Positions 46,436-54,156 of a stretch of DNA of 64,000 nucleotides are shown piece by piece. The stretch is from Vibrio algivorus (GTDB lineage Bacteria; Pseudomonadota; Gammaproteobacteria; Enterobacterales; Vibrionaceae), in NCBI RefSeq assembly GCF_002218005.2, contig NZ_AP018678.1, positions 992,001 to 1,056,000 on the forward strand, read 5' to 3'. The notes under the pieces were generated by a model. That model was not told where the DNA came from. It saw only the letters and a program-made list of their open reading frames with translations, and ran no database searches. A program made the position numbers and the translations under genes. Within the stretch, counting starts at the first letter, position 1. Each line of letters starts with the position of its first letter.

Positions 46436-46634
46436 AGCTAACTCATGCTTGCGTAATGCGGGTTCGAGACCCAGTCGAGTATTCGAGGTTTATGCTTGGA
46501 GTCCAATGTAGCGTTCGTGTTTGTTATCGGTCTCTCGATAGAGGAGCCAGCGTTCAATCGAACTACTACAAAGGAAGCTTTAGTTGCAGCTAAAGTCTGG
46601 GTCTCACTTTACCCAATTTCATGAGTTAGTATCC
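46436..46634 (-). ncRNA. candidate bridge RNA of the IS110 element
   Basis: Non-coding segment upstream of the transposase. Read on the minus strand, 5' to 3', it has a hairpin CTTTAG-CTGCAA-CTAAAG, then CTTTGTA (46573-46567), a hairpin CTCT-ATCG-AGAG, ATAACAAAC (46527-46519), and later ATACTCG (46482-46476). CTTTGTA matches the target half on the transposase-upstream side. ATAACAAAC is complementary to the other half. ATACTCG matches the element's own end. This is the guide order and strand sense described for IS621-type bridge RNAs. No right donor guide was found. Inference from sequence only. Confidence 0.55.
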
Positions 46635-46728
46635 ATACAAAGCATTTAATAGTGATTCGCAACGCTTGGCGCTTTCGCTTCGCTCAAGTATAGCCAAGCG
46701 CTGCTCACGCCTTAATGCGGCGTTAACT
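46635..46728 (+). repeat. attC site 18, short subtype
   Basis: ATACAAAGCATTTAATAGTG then the short-subtype centre; core GTTAACT (46722). Its first bases are altered (ATAC for TAAC) by the IS110 junction. Confidence 0.85.
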
Positions 46729-46839
46729 GGCAAGGAAGCAACCCGAGATCGATATCTTTTATTCAACTCATTGTCCAATAATGTGTGAGTGCGTAGAATT
46801 GCGAGTAATTTATATTTATTAGTGGATTAAAGGTTGAAC

Positions 46840-47736
46840 GTGTTTGAAATCATTGTCGAGAACAAAGAGTGGTTGTTTTCCGGAGTTGGGGTAGTGGTTG
46901 TTACTGCATTTTATAACCACTTTTTCAATAACAAGCCGATAGAATCAGGACAAAAAAAAGATCAAGTGATCGAGATAGAAGCTCCTGTAATGGAACAAAC
47001 CGAACCAGAAACAGAAGTCAGTCAAATTTCCCAACGGCTAGTTTTAGTTTTAGAACTAATGAACGAGAAAAGAGAGTATTCGAAGTTTACTATTGCACAA
47101 TTAGCTCAAATCATGAAGCTACATAAAGTCAGTGAACTTGAAGATATTTTCCGAGGCAAGGAAGAGCCTACATTTGAGTTTATTGAGCGGTTTTGTGATG
47201 TATTTGGTGTTAACAAAACTTGGGTTATAGAGGGTAAGAGAGCCCCATTTTCTAATGATGAACAGACGCTTGGAGAACCACTGTGGTATCTAGAGGTTAT
47301 CGAAAACCTTAATCCGCAGCGAGTGTTCTTTGTTCGTAAAAACTCAAAAGAAGCGCCAGCATTTATAATGGTGAAATTAAATGATTACAAATTTAAAATA
47401 TTTCACAGAACATGGCATATAAGTGATGAAGTAGGGGCTGGAGGTCAGCGACAGCTGGTTAGCTTTTATGAGCTAGTTAAGGCACTTCGCGATGCAAAAG
47501 GTTATTATTCGAAGTGCGGTGGTCTAACTCTTGATGAAGATGATTTCAAAGAGTTATTCCGCGGAGATAAGTATCCTGGTGTATATACAGAGCTGGGTCG
47601 ATCAGAAGATCCATGGTGGGATGATTTAACAGATATTAATCATAGTTATCCAATCTCTGCCAATTATGGAGATTGGCATGGAAAAAGCTTTCTGAAAGCT
47701 CAAGAAATTATCAAGTGGAAACTACAAGATAACTAA
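46840..47736 (+). CDS. membrane-anchored helix-turn-helix protein (cassette 18)
   Basis: 298 residues. One N-terminal membrane helix (WLFSGVGVVVVTAFYNHFF), a linker, then an XRE/Cro-like HTH at about 55-125 (FTIAQLAQIMKLHKVSELEDIF, FCDVFGVNKTWVIEG), then an unrecognised domain. GTG 46840 is chosen because AAAGG is 6 nt upstream; TTG 46834 is too close. A membrane-tethered DNA-binding regulator or phage sensor is possible. Confidence 0.7.
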   Translation: MFEIIVENKEWLFSGVGVVVVTAFYNHFFNNKPIESGQKKDQVIEIEAPVMEQTEPETEVSQISQRLVLVLELMNEKREYSKFTIAQLAQIMKLHKVSELEDIFRGKEEPTFEFIERFCDVFGVNKTWVIEGKRAPFSNDEQTLGEPLWYLEVIENLNPQRVFFVRKNSKEAPAFIMVKLNDYKFKIFHRTWHISDEVGAGGQRQLVSFYELVKALRDAKGYYSKCGGLTLDEDDFKELFRGDKYPGVYTELGRSEDPWWDDLTDINHSYPISANYGDWHGKSFLKAQEIIKWKLQDN

Positions 47737-47744
47737 CATAAGCC

Positions 47745-47871
47745 AGTTAACAAGTATTTTAGAGTGATTCCCAACGCTAGGCATTTTTCATTCCATCGTT
47801 GGGTTTAGTGTTTACCGTGGTATGGTTAAGTTTCGTGGTAGCGTTGCTCACCCCTTAACAGGGCGTTAGTT
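47745..47871 (+). repeat. attC site 19
   Basis: AGTTAACAAGTATTTTAGAG to core GTTAGTT (47865). Confidence 0.88.
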
Positions 47872-47886
47872 CCCCAGAGGTAGCAA

Positions 47887-48165
47887 TCAATCCATAGGGA
47901 ACTTTTGTTTCTGGTGGAGTACGCGCATAATTCGGATGATATCACCTTCGACCCAATATGAGACGATCATCGAAATCTCTGGAATAATGAGCAATCGGCC
48001 ACGAATACCATCTCGCTTTACACCCATTAGAGGTTGCTCTAGCAAGTTTTCTACTTTTGCTTCAATGAGGTTGTCAGTTTTCTCTGCTGCATCAGGGTTG
48101 AAATCATAGAGAAACTCAAAGATTTTTTCGCGATCATTAAGTGACTCTTCTTCCCATAAAATCAT
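47887..48165 (-). CDS. RelE/ParE family toxin (TA pair 1)
   Basis: 92-residue type II toxin of the RelE/ParE fold, with EEESLNDREKIFEFLYDFNP at the start and IVSYWVEGDIIRIMRVLHQ at the end. Whether it cuts mRNA or targets gyrase cannot be told. Start overlaps the antitoxin stop by 4 bp (ATGA). The pair is opposite to the array direction, so it must use its own promoter. Confidence 0.85.
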   Translation of the reverse strand: MILWEEESLNDREKIFEFLYDFNPDAAEKTDNLIEAKVENLLEQPLMGVKRDGIRGRLLIIPEISMIVSYWVEGDIIRIMRVLHQKQKFPMD

Positions 48166-48446
48166 TGCTTACCTCGATTACGGATTCTGGCTTTGCGTTC
48201 TTCCATTCGAGACTTAGCAGTTTGGTGCTCAACGAAAACGGATTTTCCTGAGTCAAACTTCTCAAATGCTAGGTTTACTTGTTCAGTTAGCCATGCATCG
48301 TGAGATAATGTTTTGCGTTGTTGTTCAGCGAGTTGTTCAGTAAGTTCACGGCAAGCATCACTTAATGTGCGACCTTGGCTTTCAGCCATTTGTTGAGCTA
48401 GGCGTTTTGTTTCCTCATCAACACGAAATTGAATTCTAGTGTCCAT
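48162..48446 (-). CDS. RelB/DinJ-like antitoxin (TA pair 1)
   Basis: 94 residues beginning MDTRIQFRVDEETKRLAQQM, a ribbon-helix-helix DNA-binding start, with a long charged C-terminal helix that would neutralise the toxin. It precedes the toxin and probably represses the promoter upstream at about 48450-48490. Confidence 0.82.
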   Translation of the reverse strand: MDTRIQFRVDEETKRLAQQMAESQGRTLSDACRELTEQLAEQQRKTLSHDAWLTEQVNLAFEKFDSGKSVFVEHQTAKSRMEERKARIRNRGKQ

Positions 48447-48502
48447 GATTTATCCCTTTGGTTGTGTGTGTACAAATGTTAGCACTAGACTTTGAGATGG
48501 GC

Positions 48503-48557
48503 AACTAACAAATAAGGATAGGTGTCGCGCAGCCGACACCTTATCTGGGTGTTGAAC
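48503..48557 (+). repeat. attC site 20, very short
   Basis: CTAACAAATAAGGATAGGTG and CACCTTATCTGGGTGTTGAAC pair almost fully around TCGCGCAGCCGA; core GTTGAAC (48551-48557). Only about 55 bp. Identical to attC 22. Confidence 0.85.
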
Positions 48558-49460
48558 AAGCCCGAAGCTGCTTATTATTGTAAATTGGTCGATATTAGTT
48601 TGCGGTAGGTATTGGATTCTTCTTTTCTTTAGACGAACTTAACCATGACAAAATTAAAATATAATCTTATCAACTAGTTGGTGTCTATTTTTCGTTCTTC
48701 ATTCTTTGATTGATTCTCCTTTGTTTAGTGGTCGCCATTATCCTTATATTTTAGCCTTACGGCTAACTCGTTCGACTGATCCTAACACATGACATTTCAT
48801 GTTGGCAGCAAGGACAAAGCCGAAAGGCTTTGCTCCGTAAAATACTGGATTTAGGTAGCGATGAGGCTAAATTAGGTATGAATAACAGTTGGATTTTCCA
48901 CCGTAATGTTCGGGCGTTACCTCGTAAAAAACCATAATCTCTCACTCGTTGTAATCCCTTGGGAAGAACATGCTGCAATATCAACCATAAGAACTTGAGC
49001 ACAGGCAAGGTTCTTTGCTTCCAACGTTGATTTTGGCTATTTTGATATCTAAATGTCACATCTGAGTTGGTAATTTTTATGATGTCCTTATCGGCTAAAA
49101 CACCACGATACAAATAACGTGAAAGATATTTTAAGGCAGGTAATCCATAGCCAATGTGCCGACAATCAACTACCCATTTTTGTGGGATATCGTAAGGCAA
49201 TCTAAGGTTAGGATGAGCCCGAATAGAATCAAGCAACCGAGTTCGCCATACTTTAGCCAGTGCAAACTCATTAAATAGGTAGCGAGAATTACCCTTATGC
49301 CATTGATGTTTTTTAGGATCATAAGTGCCGGAAGGTACGATGATATGCAAATGAGGATGAAGATTGCGCCGGCGATTGTGAGTATGCAATGCCGCAGTAA
49401 AACCAATATCTCGTTTGTGCTGTCGATTGGCAAAGTCTTTTAAAACGGAGGCGGCTTCGT
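48558..49460 (-). mobile_element. IS91-family fragment with oriIS-side end
   Basis: Starts directly after GTTGAAC of attC 20. IS91 elements insert beside GAAC/GTTC or CAAG/CTTG, and GAACAAG is present here. The 200 bp downstream of the transposase are the likely oriIS region. The N-terminal end is cut by attC 21. Confidence 0.7.
48763..49460 (-). pseudogene. IS91-family (Y2) transposase, N-terminally truncated
   Basis: Rolling-circle transposase fragment of about 230 codons: HNRRRNLHPHLHIIVPSGTYD (HUH-type metal motif), KKHQWHKGN, WVVDCRHIGYGLPALKYLSRYLYRG, FLWLILQHVLPKGLQRVRDY and C-terminal zinc-like LCPCCQHEMSC. The frame stays open into antisense attC 21 (to 49566) but that part is not transposase. 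The N-terminal domain is missing, so it is non-functional. Confidence 0.82.
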
Positions 49461-49582
49461 TCAACAAAGTGTTTAAGACAGATTCCCAACGCATGGTATT
49501 CCCCATTCCATCGTTGGGTTTTGTGTTTCCGGTGGTATGGTTAAGTTCAGTGGAGGCGTTGCTCACTACTTAATGCGGCGTT
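49459..49582 (+). repeat. attC site 21
   Basis: GTTCAACAAAGTGTTTAAGAC to core GTT at 49580, where a miniature element begins. GTTCAAC is also part of the IS91 coding sequence at the junction. Confidence 0.85.
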
Positions 49583-49711
49583 GAGGCTGTAGAATAATTC
49601 ATTATGCTGGTAATTTTATAAAAAACACCAATTTTAACTCATTGTTTTCTTAGTGTTTTTATTTTTGATAATTGCTGTATTTTCTCGAAAGTGGAGAAAT
49701 CCTACAGCCTC
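49583..49711. mobile_element. 129-bp miniature element related to the IS1182-like IS
   Basis: Ends GAGGCTGTAGAAT and AAATCCTACAGCCTC match the IS1182-like termini. It is non-coding and AT-rich, and flanked by GTT on both sides at the attC core (GCGGCGTT/GTTAGTTT), exactly as the full element at 43288-45105. A MITE probably moved by that family's transposase. Confidence 0.8.
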
Positions 49712-49767
49712 GTTAGTTTACCAATCAAGATCTTCACCCTAAATTTCAGTATAGAGCGAAGAATCAA

Positions 49768-50064
49768 TCATAAGTGGTTTTGCGGTAGTTGTGACTGACC
49801 GAGAACAGCAACAACCAAAATGAAGCCATCTTCTTTTGTAAAGTAAGCTGTGTGTTTACCAACAGGAAAGTGAAACCCGTTTGGGTAAATGTCATCGCAA
49901 CTTCGACTAACTTCCGGATTGTCAGCAAGCATCTGAAACCCGGTCAGTAACGTATCTTTGTAGTTGCGCCACTGAATCTCTGAAAAGTTATTAACGGTGT
50001 AGTTTTTGATTTTTAATAAATGAGCCTGAGCTAATTTACTTAGTTTGAATTTATTCTTTTGCAT
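49768..50064 (-). CDS. ParE/RelE family toxin (TA pair 2)
   Basis: 98 residues MQKNKFKLSKLAQAHLLKIK..., with the ParE-like NPEVSRSCDDIYPNGFHFPVG and a C-terminal beta strand GFILVVAVLGQSQ. It follows the antitoxin by 6 bp. Exact target unknown. Confidence 0.85.
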   Translation of the reverse strand: MQKNKFKLSKLAQAHLLKIKNYTVNNFSEIQWRNYKDTLLTGFQMLADNPEVSRSCDDIYPNGFHFPVGKHTAYFTKEDGFILVVAVLGQSQLPQNHL

Positions 50065-50070
50065 AGTGGA

Positions 50071-50313
50071 TTACAAGGCGCTCAAGAAGTCTTCACCATC
50101 AACCACATTGCCTTGTGCCAGATCTTTTTTCGCGGATTCAAAGCAATGTTTAAGGTAATCAGCTTTCATAGCTTCTAGCTCTTCATAATCTTTAATAGAC
50201 ATTACAACTACGGCGTCTTTGCTGTTTCTGCTAATTTTTACTGGCTCACGCTGGGCACTCAGAAGAAGTTCGCCAAAATTACGTTTCGCATCATTTGCTG
50301 TTAATGTGTGCAT
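50071..50313 (-). CDS. Phd/YefM family antitoxin (TA pair 2)
   Basis: 80 residues MHTLTANDAKRNFGELLLSA..., classic Phd/YefM start with VVVMSIKDYEELEAMK. ATG 50313 has GGAG 6 nt upstream; the TTG at 50319 is not needed. A region of about 60 bp before it holds the pair's promoter. Confidence 0.88.
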   Translation of the reverse strand: MHTLTANDAKRNFGELLLSAQREPVKISRNSKDAVVVMSIKDYEELEAMKADYLKHCFESAKKDLAQGNVVDGEDFLSAL

Positions 50314-50405
50314 GATCAATCTCCAAATCTGGAATTACAGTAAGATTATAGTTGGTCGCATGAAATGGTCAATATAATTAAATCGTGCGATCTGTGTAAA
50401 AGGTA

Positions 50406-50460
50406 AACTAACAAATAAGGATAGGTGTCGCGCAGCCGACACCTTATCTGGGTGTTGAAC
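50406..50460 (+). repeat. attC site 22, very short
   Basis: Exact copy of attC 20, also directly followed by an IS91-family end at AAGCCCGAAGCTGC. Confidence 0.85.
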
Positions 50461-50777
50461 AAGCCCGAAGCTGCTTATTATTGGAAATTGGTCGATATTA
50501 GTTTTCGGTAGGTATTTAATTTTGCTTTTCTTGAAACGAGTTTAACCCTGATAAAATTAAAACTTAATATTATCAATTGGTTAATCTTAATTTTGTTTCT
50601 TTCTTTGATTAACCATCCATTTTATACTGGTCGCCATTATCCTTATATTTTAGCCTTTCGGCTAACTCGTTCGACTGATCCCAACACATGACATTTCATG
50701 TTGACAGCAAGGACAAAGCCGAAAGGCTTTGCTCCGTAAAACACTCGATTTAGGTAATGATGAGATTAAATTAGGTA
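50461..50777 (-). mobile_element. second IS91-family end fragment
   Basis: Diverged copy of 48558-48880: the same AAGCCCGAAGCTGCTTATTA start, then the last about 38 codons of the transposase (stop at 50662). It is cut off by the 128-bp repeat at 50778. Confidence 0.72.
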
Positions 50778-51146
<369 letters not shown>

Positions 51147-51169
51147 AGTATTCCTTCGGAGCAGCTCTC

Positions 51170-51427
51170 ATGAAAGTAGAATTAGTCACATCACTCAAGC
51201 GTCAAGCAACTAAGATCCTCGCCGATCTCCGCGACACCAAAGAACCAGTGTTAATTACTGAGCATGGTAAGCCATCTGCGTATCTCGTTGATGTTGATGA
51301 CTACGAGTTTATGCAAAATCGTTTAGCTATTCTTGAGGGTATTGCACGAGGTGAGCGTGCACTAGCTAACGGTAAAGTGGTAAGTCATGATGAAGCCAAG
51401 GACAAAATGTCAAAATGGCTGAAATAA
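51170..51427 (+). CDS. Phd/YefM family antitoxin (TA pair 3)
   Basis: 85 residues MKVELVTSLKRQATKILADL..., with ITEHGKPSAYLVDVDDYEFM typical of Phd/YefM. CGGAG precedes the ATG. It overlaps the toxin by 13 bp, so translation is coupled. It runs in the array direction, unlike the other two pairs. Confidence 0.9.
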   Translation: MKVELVTSLKRQATKILADLRDTKEPVLITEHGKPSAYLVDVDDYEFMQNRLAILEGIARGERALANGKVVSHDEAKDKMSKWLK

Positions 51428-51717
51428 TCTGGACTGAGCCAGCGTTATCTGACCTCAACGATATCGCTGAATACATCGCACTTGAAAATATCGTAGCTGC
51501 AAAGCAATTAGTGCAAACGATCTTCTCCAAAGTCGAACGCCTACAAACTTTCCCAGAGTCAGGTCGTATTCCACCCGAGCTAGAACATTTAAGTTATCGT
51601 GAAGTTGTCGTTAATCCATGTCGAGTTTTCTATAAACAAGACGGTGACAAAGTGTTTATTCTGTTTGTTATGCGTGCAGAGAGAGATTTACGTAAGTTCT
51701 TGTTGAGTAAGCAATAA
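51415..51717 (+). CDS. RelE/ParE family toxin (TA pair 3)
   Basis: 100 residues MAEIIWTEPALSDLNDIAEY..., with FPESGRIPPEL and VNPCRVFYKQDGDKVFILFV, typical ParE/RelE elements. Its ATG lies inside the antitoxin's end. Confidence 0.9.
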   Translation: MAEIIWTEPALSDLNDIAEYIALENIVAAKQLVQTIFSKVERLQTFPESGRIPPELEHLSYREVVVNPCRVFYKQDGDKVFILFVMRAERDLRKFLLSKQ

Positions 51718-51732
51718 CCCTTGGGAATGAGC

Positions 51733-51744
51733 GGCTAACAAACG
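51733..51744 (+). repeat. attC 23, 5' core interrupted by IS110 fragment
   Basis: GGCTAACAAACG opens an attC and switches to AGTATGGCGTCAAT at the same base as attC 17. Confidence 0.78.
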
Positions 51745-51945
51745 AGTATGGCGTCAATAATTAAATTTTAGCTCTACTTTCATCCCACATGACGCCATCC
51801 CTTAACATCGAATTTAAAGTGACAACCATCTTTCTAACACAGGCAATAATTACGATTTTTTAGGTTTTCCTGCATTTAAAAGACGCTGATAAGTCGCTTT
51901 AAATACTGGATTAAATTGCATCGCTGACATCATCGCCATATAAAG
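51740..51945 (-). mobile_element. IS110-family end fragment
   Basis: Same end as the element at 45457 (GAGTATGGCGTCAATAATTA) followed by the decayed transposase 3' end; cut after about 200 bp and joined to an IS1182-like remnant. Confidence 0.75.
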
Positions 51946-51977
51946 ACAAAAGAGGCGATGGAAAACCCAATAGTCTC
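51946..51977. mobile_element. remnant of IS1182-like right end
   Basis: ACAAAAGAGGCGATGGAAAA and a diverged CCCAATAGTCTC terminus match 45072-45105. It is followed by GTTATGTC, again the attC core. Confidence 0.65.
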
Positions 51978-52024
51978 GTTATGTCACAGGTGAATGTTAC
52001 CCCCAGAGTATGAGAGAGTTTGTT

Positions 52025-52744
52025 ATGAACGAGCAATATAATAGTGAAATATCAAAACATTATGCAGCTTATCGCCCACCTATACACAGCAAAATTTTAA
52101 AACAGGCTATATCTCATTGTGGAGACTTTGAATTCCAGTATGGGATAGATGTTGGTTGTGGTACTGGACTGTCTAGCAAAGCTTTATCTGAGTTTTGTAC
52201 AGAAATCTTAGGCGTAGAGCCAAGTAGTGAAATGCTTTCTCAAGCAGATCCAAATGAAAATATCTCATATATCCAAACTACCGGGGAACACATTCCTATA
52301 GAGGAGCATTCATCGGATATCGTCACCTTTGCAGGTTCTTTGTCTTATGCGAAGTCAGATGCTCTGGTGACTGAACTCATTCGAGTTTGTCGTCCTGATT
52401 CTATTATCCTCGCTTATGACTTCAAGGTTCAGTTATCCGAGTTCATGTCCCTTCTACAAGTTGAAATTACGGCTAAGCCTTCAAGCTACAACCATGCTGA
52501 GAACTTTGAAGGCTACCATGAATTTGAAGAGTTAAAGGTATATCAAGGTGACTTGACCTTACCAATGACTTCCGAACAGTTGGCACATGTTTTGTTCTCG
52601 TCAATGAAATACTATGTAGCATTAATAGGTCGTTTCGGGGAAGCGGATGCATTTTCATCGGTAGTCAAAGCGCTAGGAGAGAATTTCATCCATCAAGTGA
52701 AAGTGGATACATATTATTCGGTATATAAAGTAAAAGTGACATAA
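52025..52744 (+). CDS. class I SAM-dependent methyltransferase (cassette 24)
   Basis: 239 residues. Methyltransferase motif I YGIDVGCGTGLSS, then GVEPSSEMLSQA and FAGSLSYAKSDALVTELIRVCRP fit Methyltransf_11. Substrate unknown. ATG 52025 (MNEQYNSEISKHYAAYRPP) follows GAGAG; ATG 52010 is an alternative. Stop lies in the attC. Confidence 0.82.
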   Translation: MNEQYNSEISKHYAAYRPPIHSKILKQAISHCGDFEFQYGIDVGCGTGLSSKALSEFCTEILGVEPSSEMLSQADPNENISYIQTTGEHIPIEEHSSDIVTFAGSLSYAKSDALVTELIRVCRPDSIILAYDFKVQLSEFMSLLQVEITAKPSSYNHAENFEGYHEFEELKVYQGDLTLPMTSEQLAHVLFSSMKYYVALIGRFGEADAFSSVVKALGENFIHQVKVDTYYSVYKVKVT

Positions 52745-52839
52745 CAAGCCTTTGAGATTGATTCGTAACGCGTGGGACTTTCGTTTTGTAGGCATTTTAG
52801 TGTGTAACATCCAATTTTTAGTGGTACTCAAAGTTAGAG
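52740..52839 (+). repeat. attC site 24, degenerate
   Basis: ACATAACAAGCCTTTGAG pairs with CTCAAAGTTAGAG at the end. The inner CGTAACGCG arm remains but the core reads GTTAGAG (52833), off consensus at the last base. Confidence 0.6.
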
Positions 52840-52879
52840 TTTTTCATTGCTGTGATTAAGCTTTATTGAAGGAGTAAAA

Positions 52880-53497
52880 ATGAGTTCTGATAGCATAAAG
52901 AATGTAGTTTTTGATATCGGTAATGTTGTTGTTCGTTGGGCTCCTTTGGAGATAATTAGACTTACTTTTGGTGAGATAGATTCTCTCGAAGAACAAGAAA
53001 AATTAATATTTCAGTCTGAAACTTGGCGAAGTTTGAACAAGGGGCAAATAACTGAGAGTGATGCGAAATTCCAATATCAAAAAACAATAGGTTTAACTGA
53101 GTTAGAATGTGAACGTCTTTTCTATTATGTGAAACAGACACAGATCCTAATCTACGGCTCCGTAGAGCTTATTAAGCGTTGTAAATCTGCAGGTTATAAA
53201 GTATTGGCGCTAACAGATAATGTTCATGAAATTGTATCTCACTTAAAGGCAAGTTATACATTTTGGGATTTGTTCGATGGTGCAATCGTTTCTGCAGAAG
53301 TCGGTTTGCTGAAGCCTCAAACCGAAATTTACCATTCACTACTCTCTCAATATGATTTACAAGCTTCAGAAACCGTGTTCATTGATGATATGCCATATAA
53401 CGTTAAAGGTGCAGAGGCAGTTGGTATCTCGGCGATTCAGTTTGTAAGTGCAGCTCAATGTGAACAAGCTTTAAAGTCACTTGGAGTTCGGCTCTAA
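52880..53497 (+). CDS. HAD-family phosphatase (cassette 25)
   Basis: 205 residues with HAD motifs I VVFDIGNVVV, II LTDN, III lysine in GLLKPQTEIY and IV VFIDDMPYNVKGAEAVG. Motif I is DxG rather than DxD; E. coli YihX (glucose-1-phosphate phosphatase) has the same change. AAGGAG 6 nt before ATG. Substrate unknown. Confidence 0.85.
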   Translation: MSSDSIKNVVFDIGNVVVRWAPLEIIRLTFGEIDSLEEQEKLIFQSETWRSLNKGQITESDAKFQYQKTIGLTELECERLFYYVKQTQILIYGSVELIKRCKSAGYKVLALTDNVHEIVSHLKASYTFWDLFDGAIVSAEVGLLKPQTEIYHSLLSQYDLQASETVFIDDMPYNVKGAEAVGISAIQFVSAAQCEQALKSLGVRL

Positions 53498-53509
53498 TGG
53501 CAGCATTTC

Positions 53510-53632
53510 CCATACAAACAATTCAAGAGGGGTTTTGCACGTGTGATATTTGGGGTGTGCGGCGGTTTTGGTGTTGAAGTGTCGTGCAGTAACATCAGTA
53601 TTGTGTACTTCCTCCCTAATTAGGCATATACA
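53510..53632 (+). repeat. attC site 25, degenerate
   Basis: ATACAAACAATTCAAGAGGG and CTTCCTCCCTAATTAGGCAT pair; the 3' core GTT is lost (GGCATATAC where GGCGTTATAC is expected). Probably the decayed end of the array. Confidence 0.55.
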
Positions 53633-53713
53633 TTATACTCCACAATGCTTATCTTGATGTGTTTTTATTATCATTATAACATTATGTTTTTATTGAATTA
53701 GTTGGTGGTTAGT

Positions 53714-53929
53714 ATGACAAAGTTTACAGAGTATAAAGTGGTTCATATTGTTGAAGGTGGCTGCGGTACAATTTTACTTGGGGCTAGTGGTTTGCCAGTA
53801 CAGAAAATGGAAGCAGAGCTTAATAAATATGTGCAAAATGGCTGGCAGGTAGTGTTTCAAGTCGTTGAGCAGAAACGCTTTATGCTGTTTTGGAAACGAG
53901 AAGCAGTGATTATTACTCTGGGACGATAA
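53714..53929 (+). CDS. DUF4177 protein
   Basis: 71 residues; EYKVVHIVEGG start and ELNKYVQNGWQVVFQVVEQ fit the DUF4177 family. GGTGG lies before ATG 53714. First gene of a tight trio with a YidD-like and a TM2-like gene. Function unknown. Confidence 0.75.
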   Translation: MTKFTEYKVVHIVEGGCGTILLGASGLPVQKMEAELNKYVQNGWQVVFQVVEQKRFMLFWKREAVIITLGR

Positions 53930-53931
53930 GT

Positions 53932-54156
53932 TTGCTTAAGTACATCTCTATGAAATTGATTCATCGCTACCAAGCTAGCGGTGGATCGAAGCAGTTGTTG
54001 AACATTGAATGTAATTTTGAGCCTACGTGCTCTGAATATACAAAACAATGTATTGCAAAATATGGGGCTGTAAAAGGTTGGAAGCTTGGTTTAGCGAGAA
54101 TTAAACGTTGTAATCAACCTGATCTCGTTGAAAAAATATATGATGAGGTGCCGTAG
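53932..54156 (+). CDS. YidD-like membrane insertion efficiency factor
   Basis: 74 residues, clearly YidD-like: CNFEPTCSEYTKQCIAKYG, GWKLGLARIKRCN. Chromosomal yidD normally sits between rnpA and yidC, so this is probably a second, accessory copy. TTG 53932 with GGGA upstream is chosen; ATG 53950 is an alternative. Stop overlaps the next start by one base. Confidence 0.8.
   Translation: MLKYISMKLIHRYQASGGSKQLLNIECNFEPTCSEYTKQCIAKYGAVKGWKLGLARIKRCNQPDLVEKIYDEVP

Larger units (their letters stand above)
45457..46637 (-). mobile_element. IS110-family element inserted in attC 5' core
   Basis: About 1.18 kb between two halves of an attC: ATAACAAAC at the left and TACAAAGCATTTAA at the right share ACAAA, as expected for a small core at the crossover rather than terminal inverted repeats. 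Transposase is on the minus strand. There is only about 20 bp beyond its stop but about 200 bp upstream of its start, the layout of IS110-group elements with an upstream bridge RNA. Confidence 0.75.

Noticed and set aside
46460..46474. GGGTTCGAGACCC as a tRNA T-arm
   Set aside because: Only 3-bp stem, and no acceptor, D or anticodon arms around it; it lies in the IS110 non-coding segment.
49461..49566. First about 35 residues of the open frame leading into the IS91 transposase
   Set aside because: This part is antisense attC sequence; the frame is open by chance.
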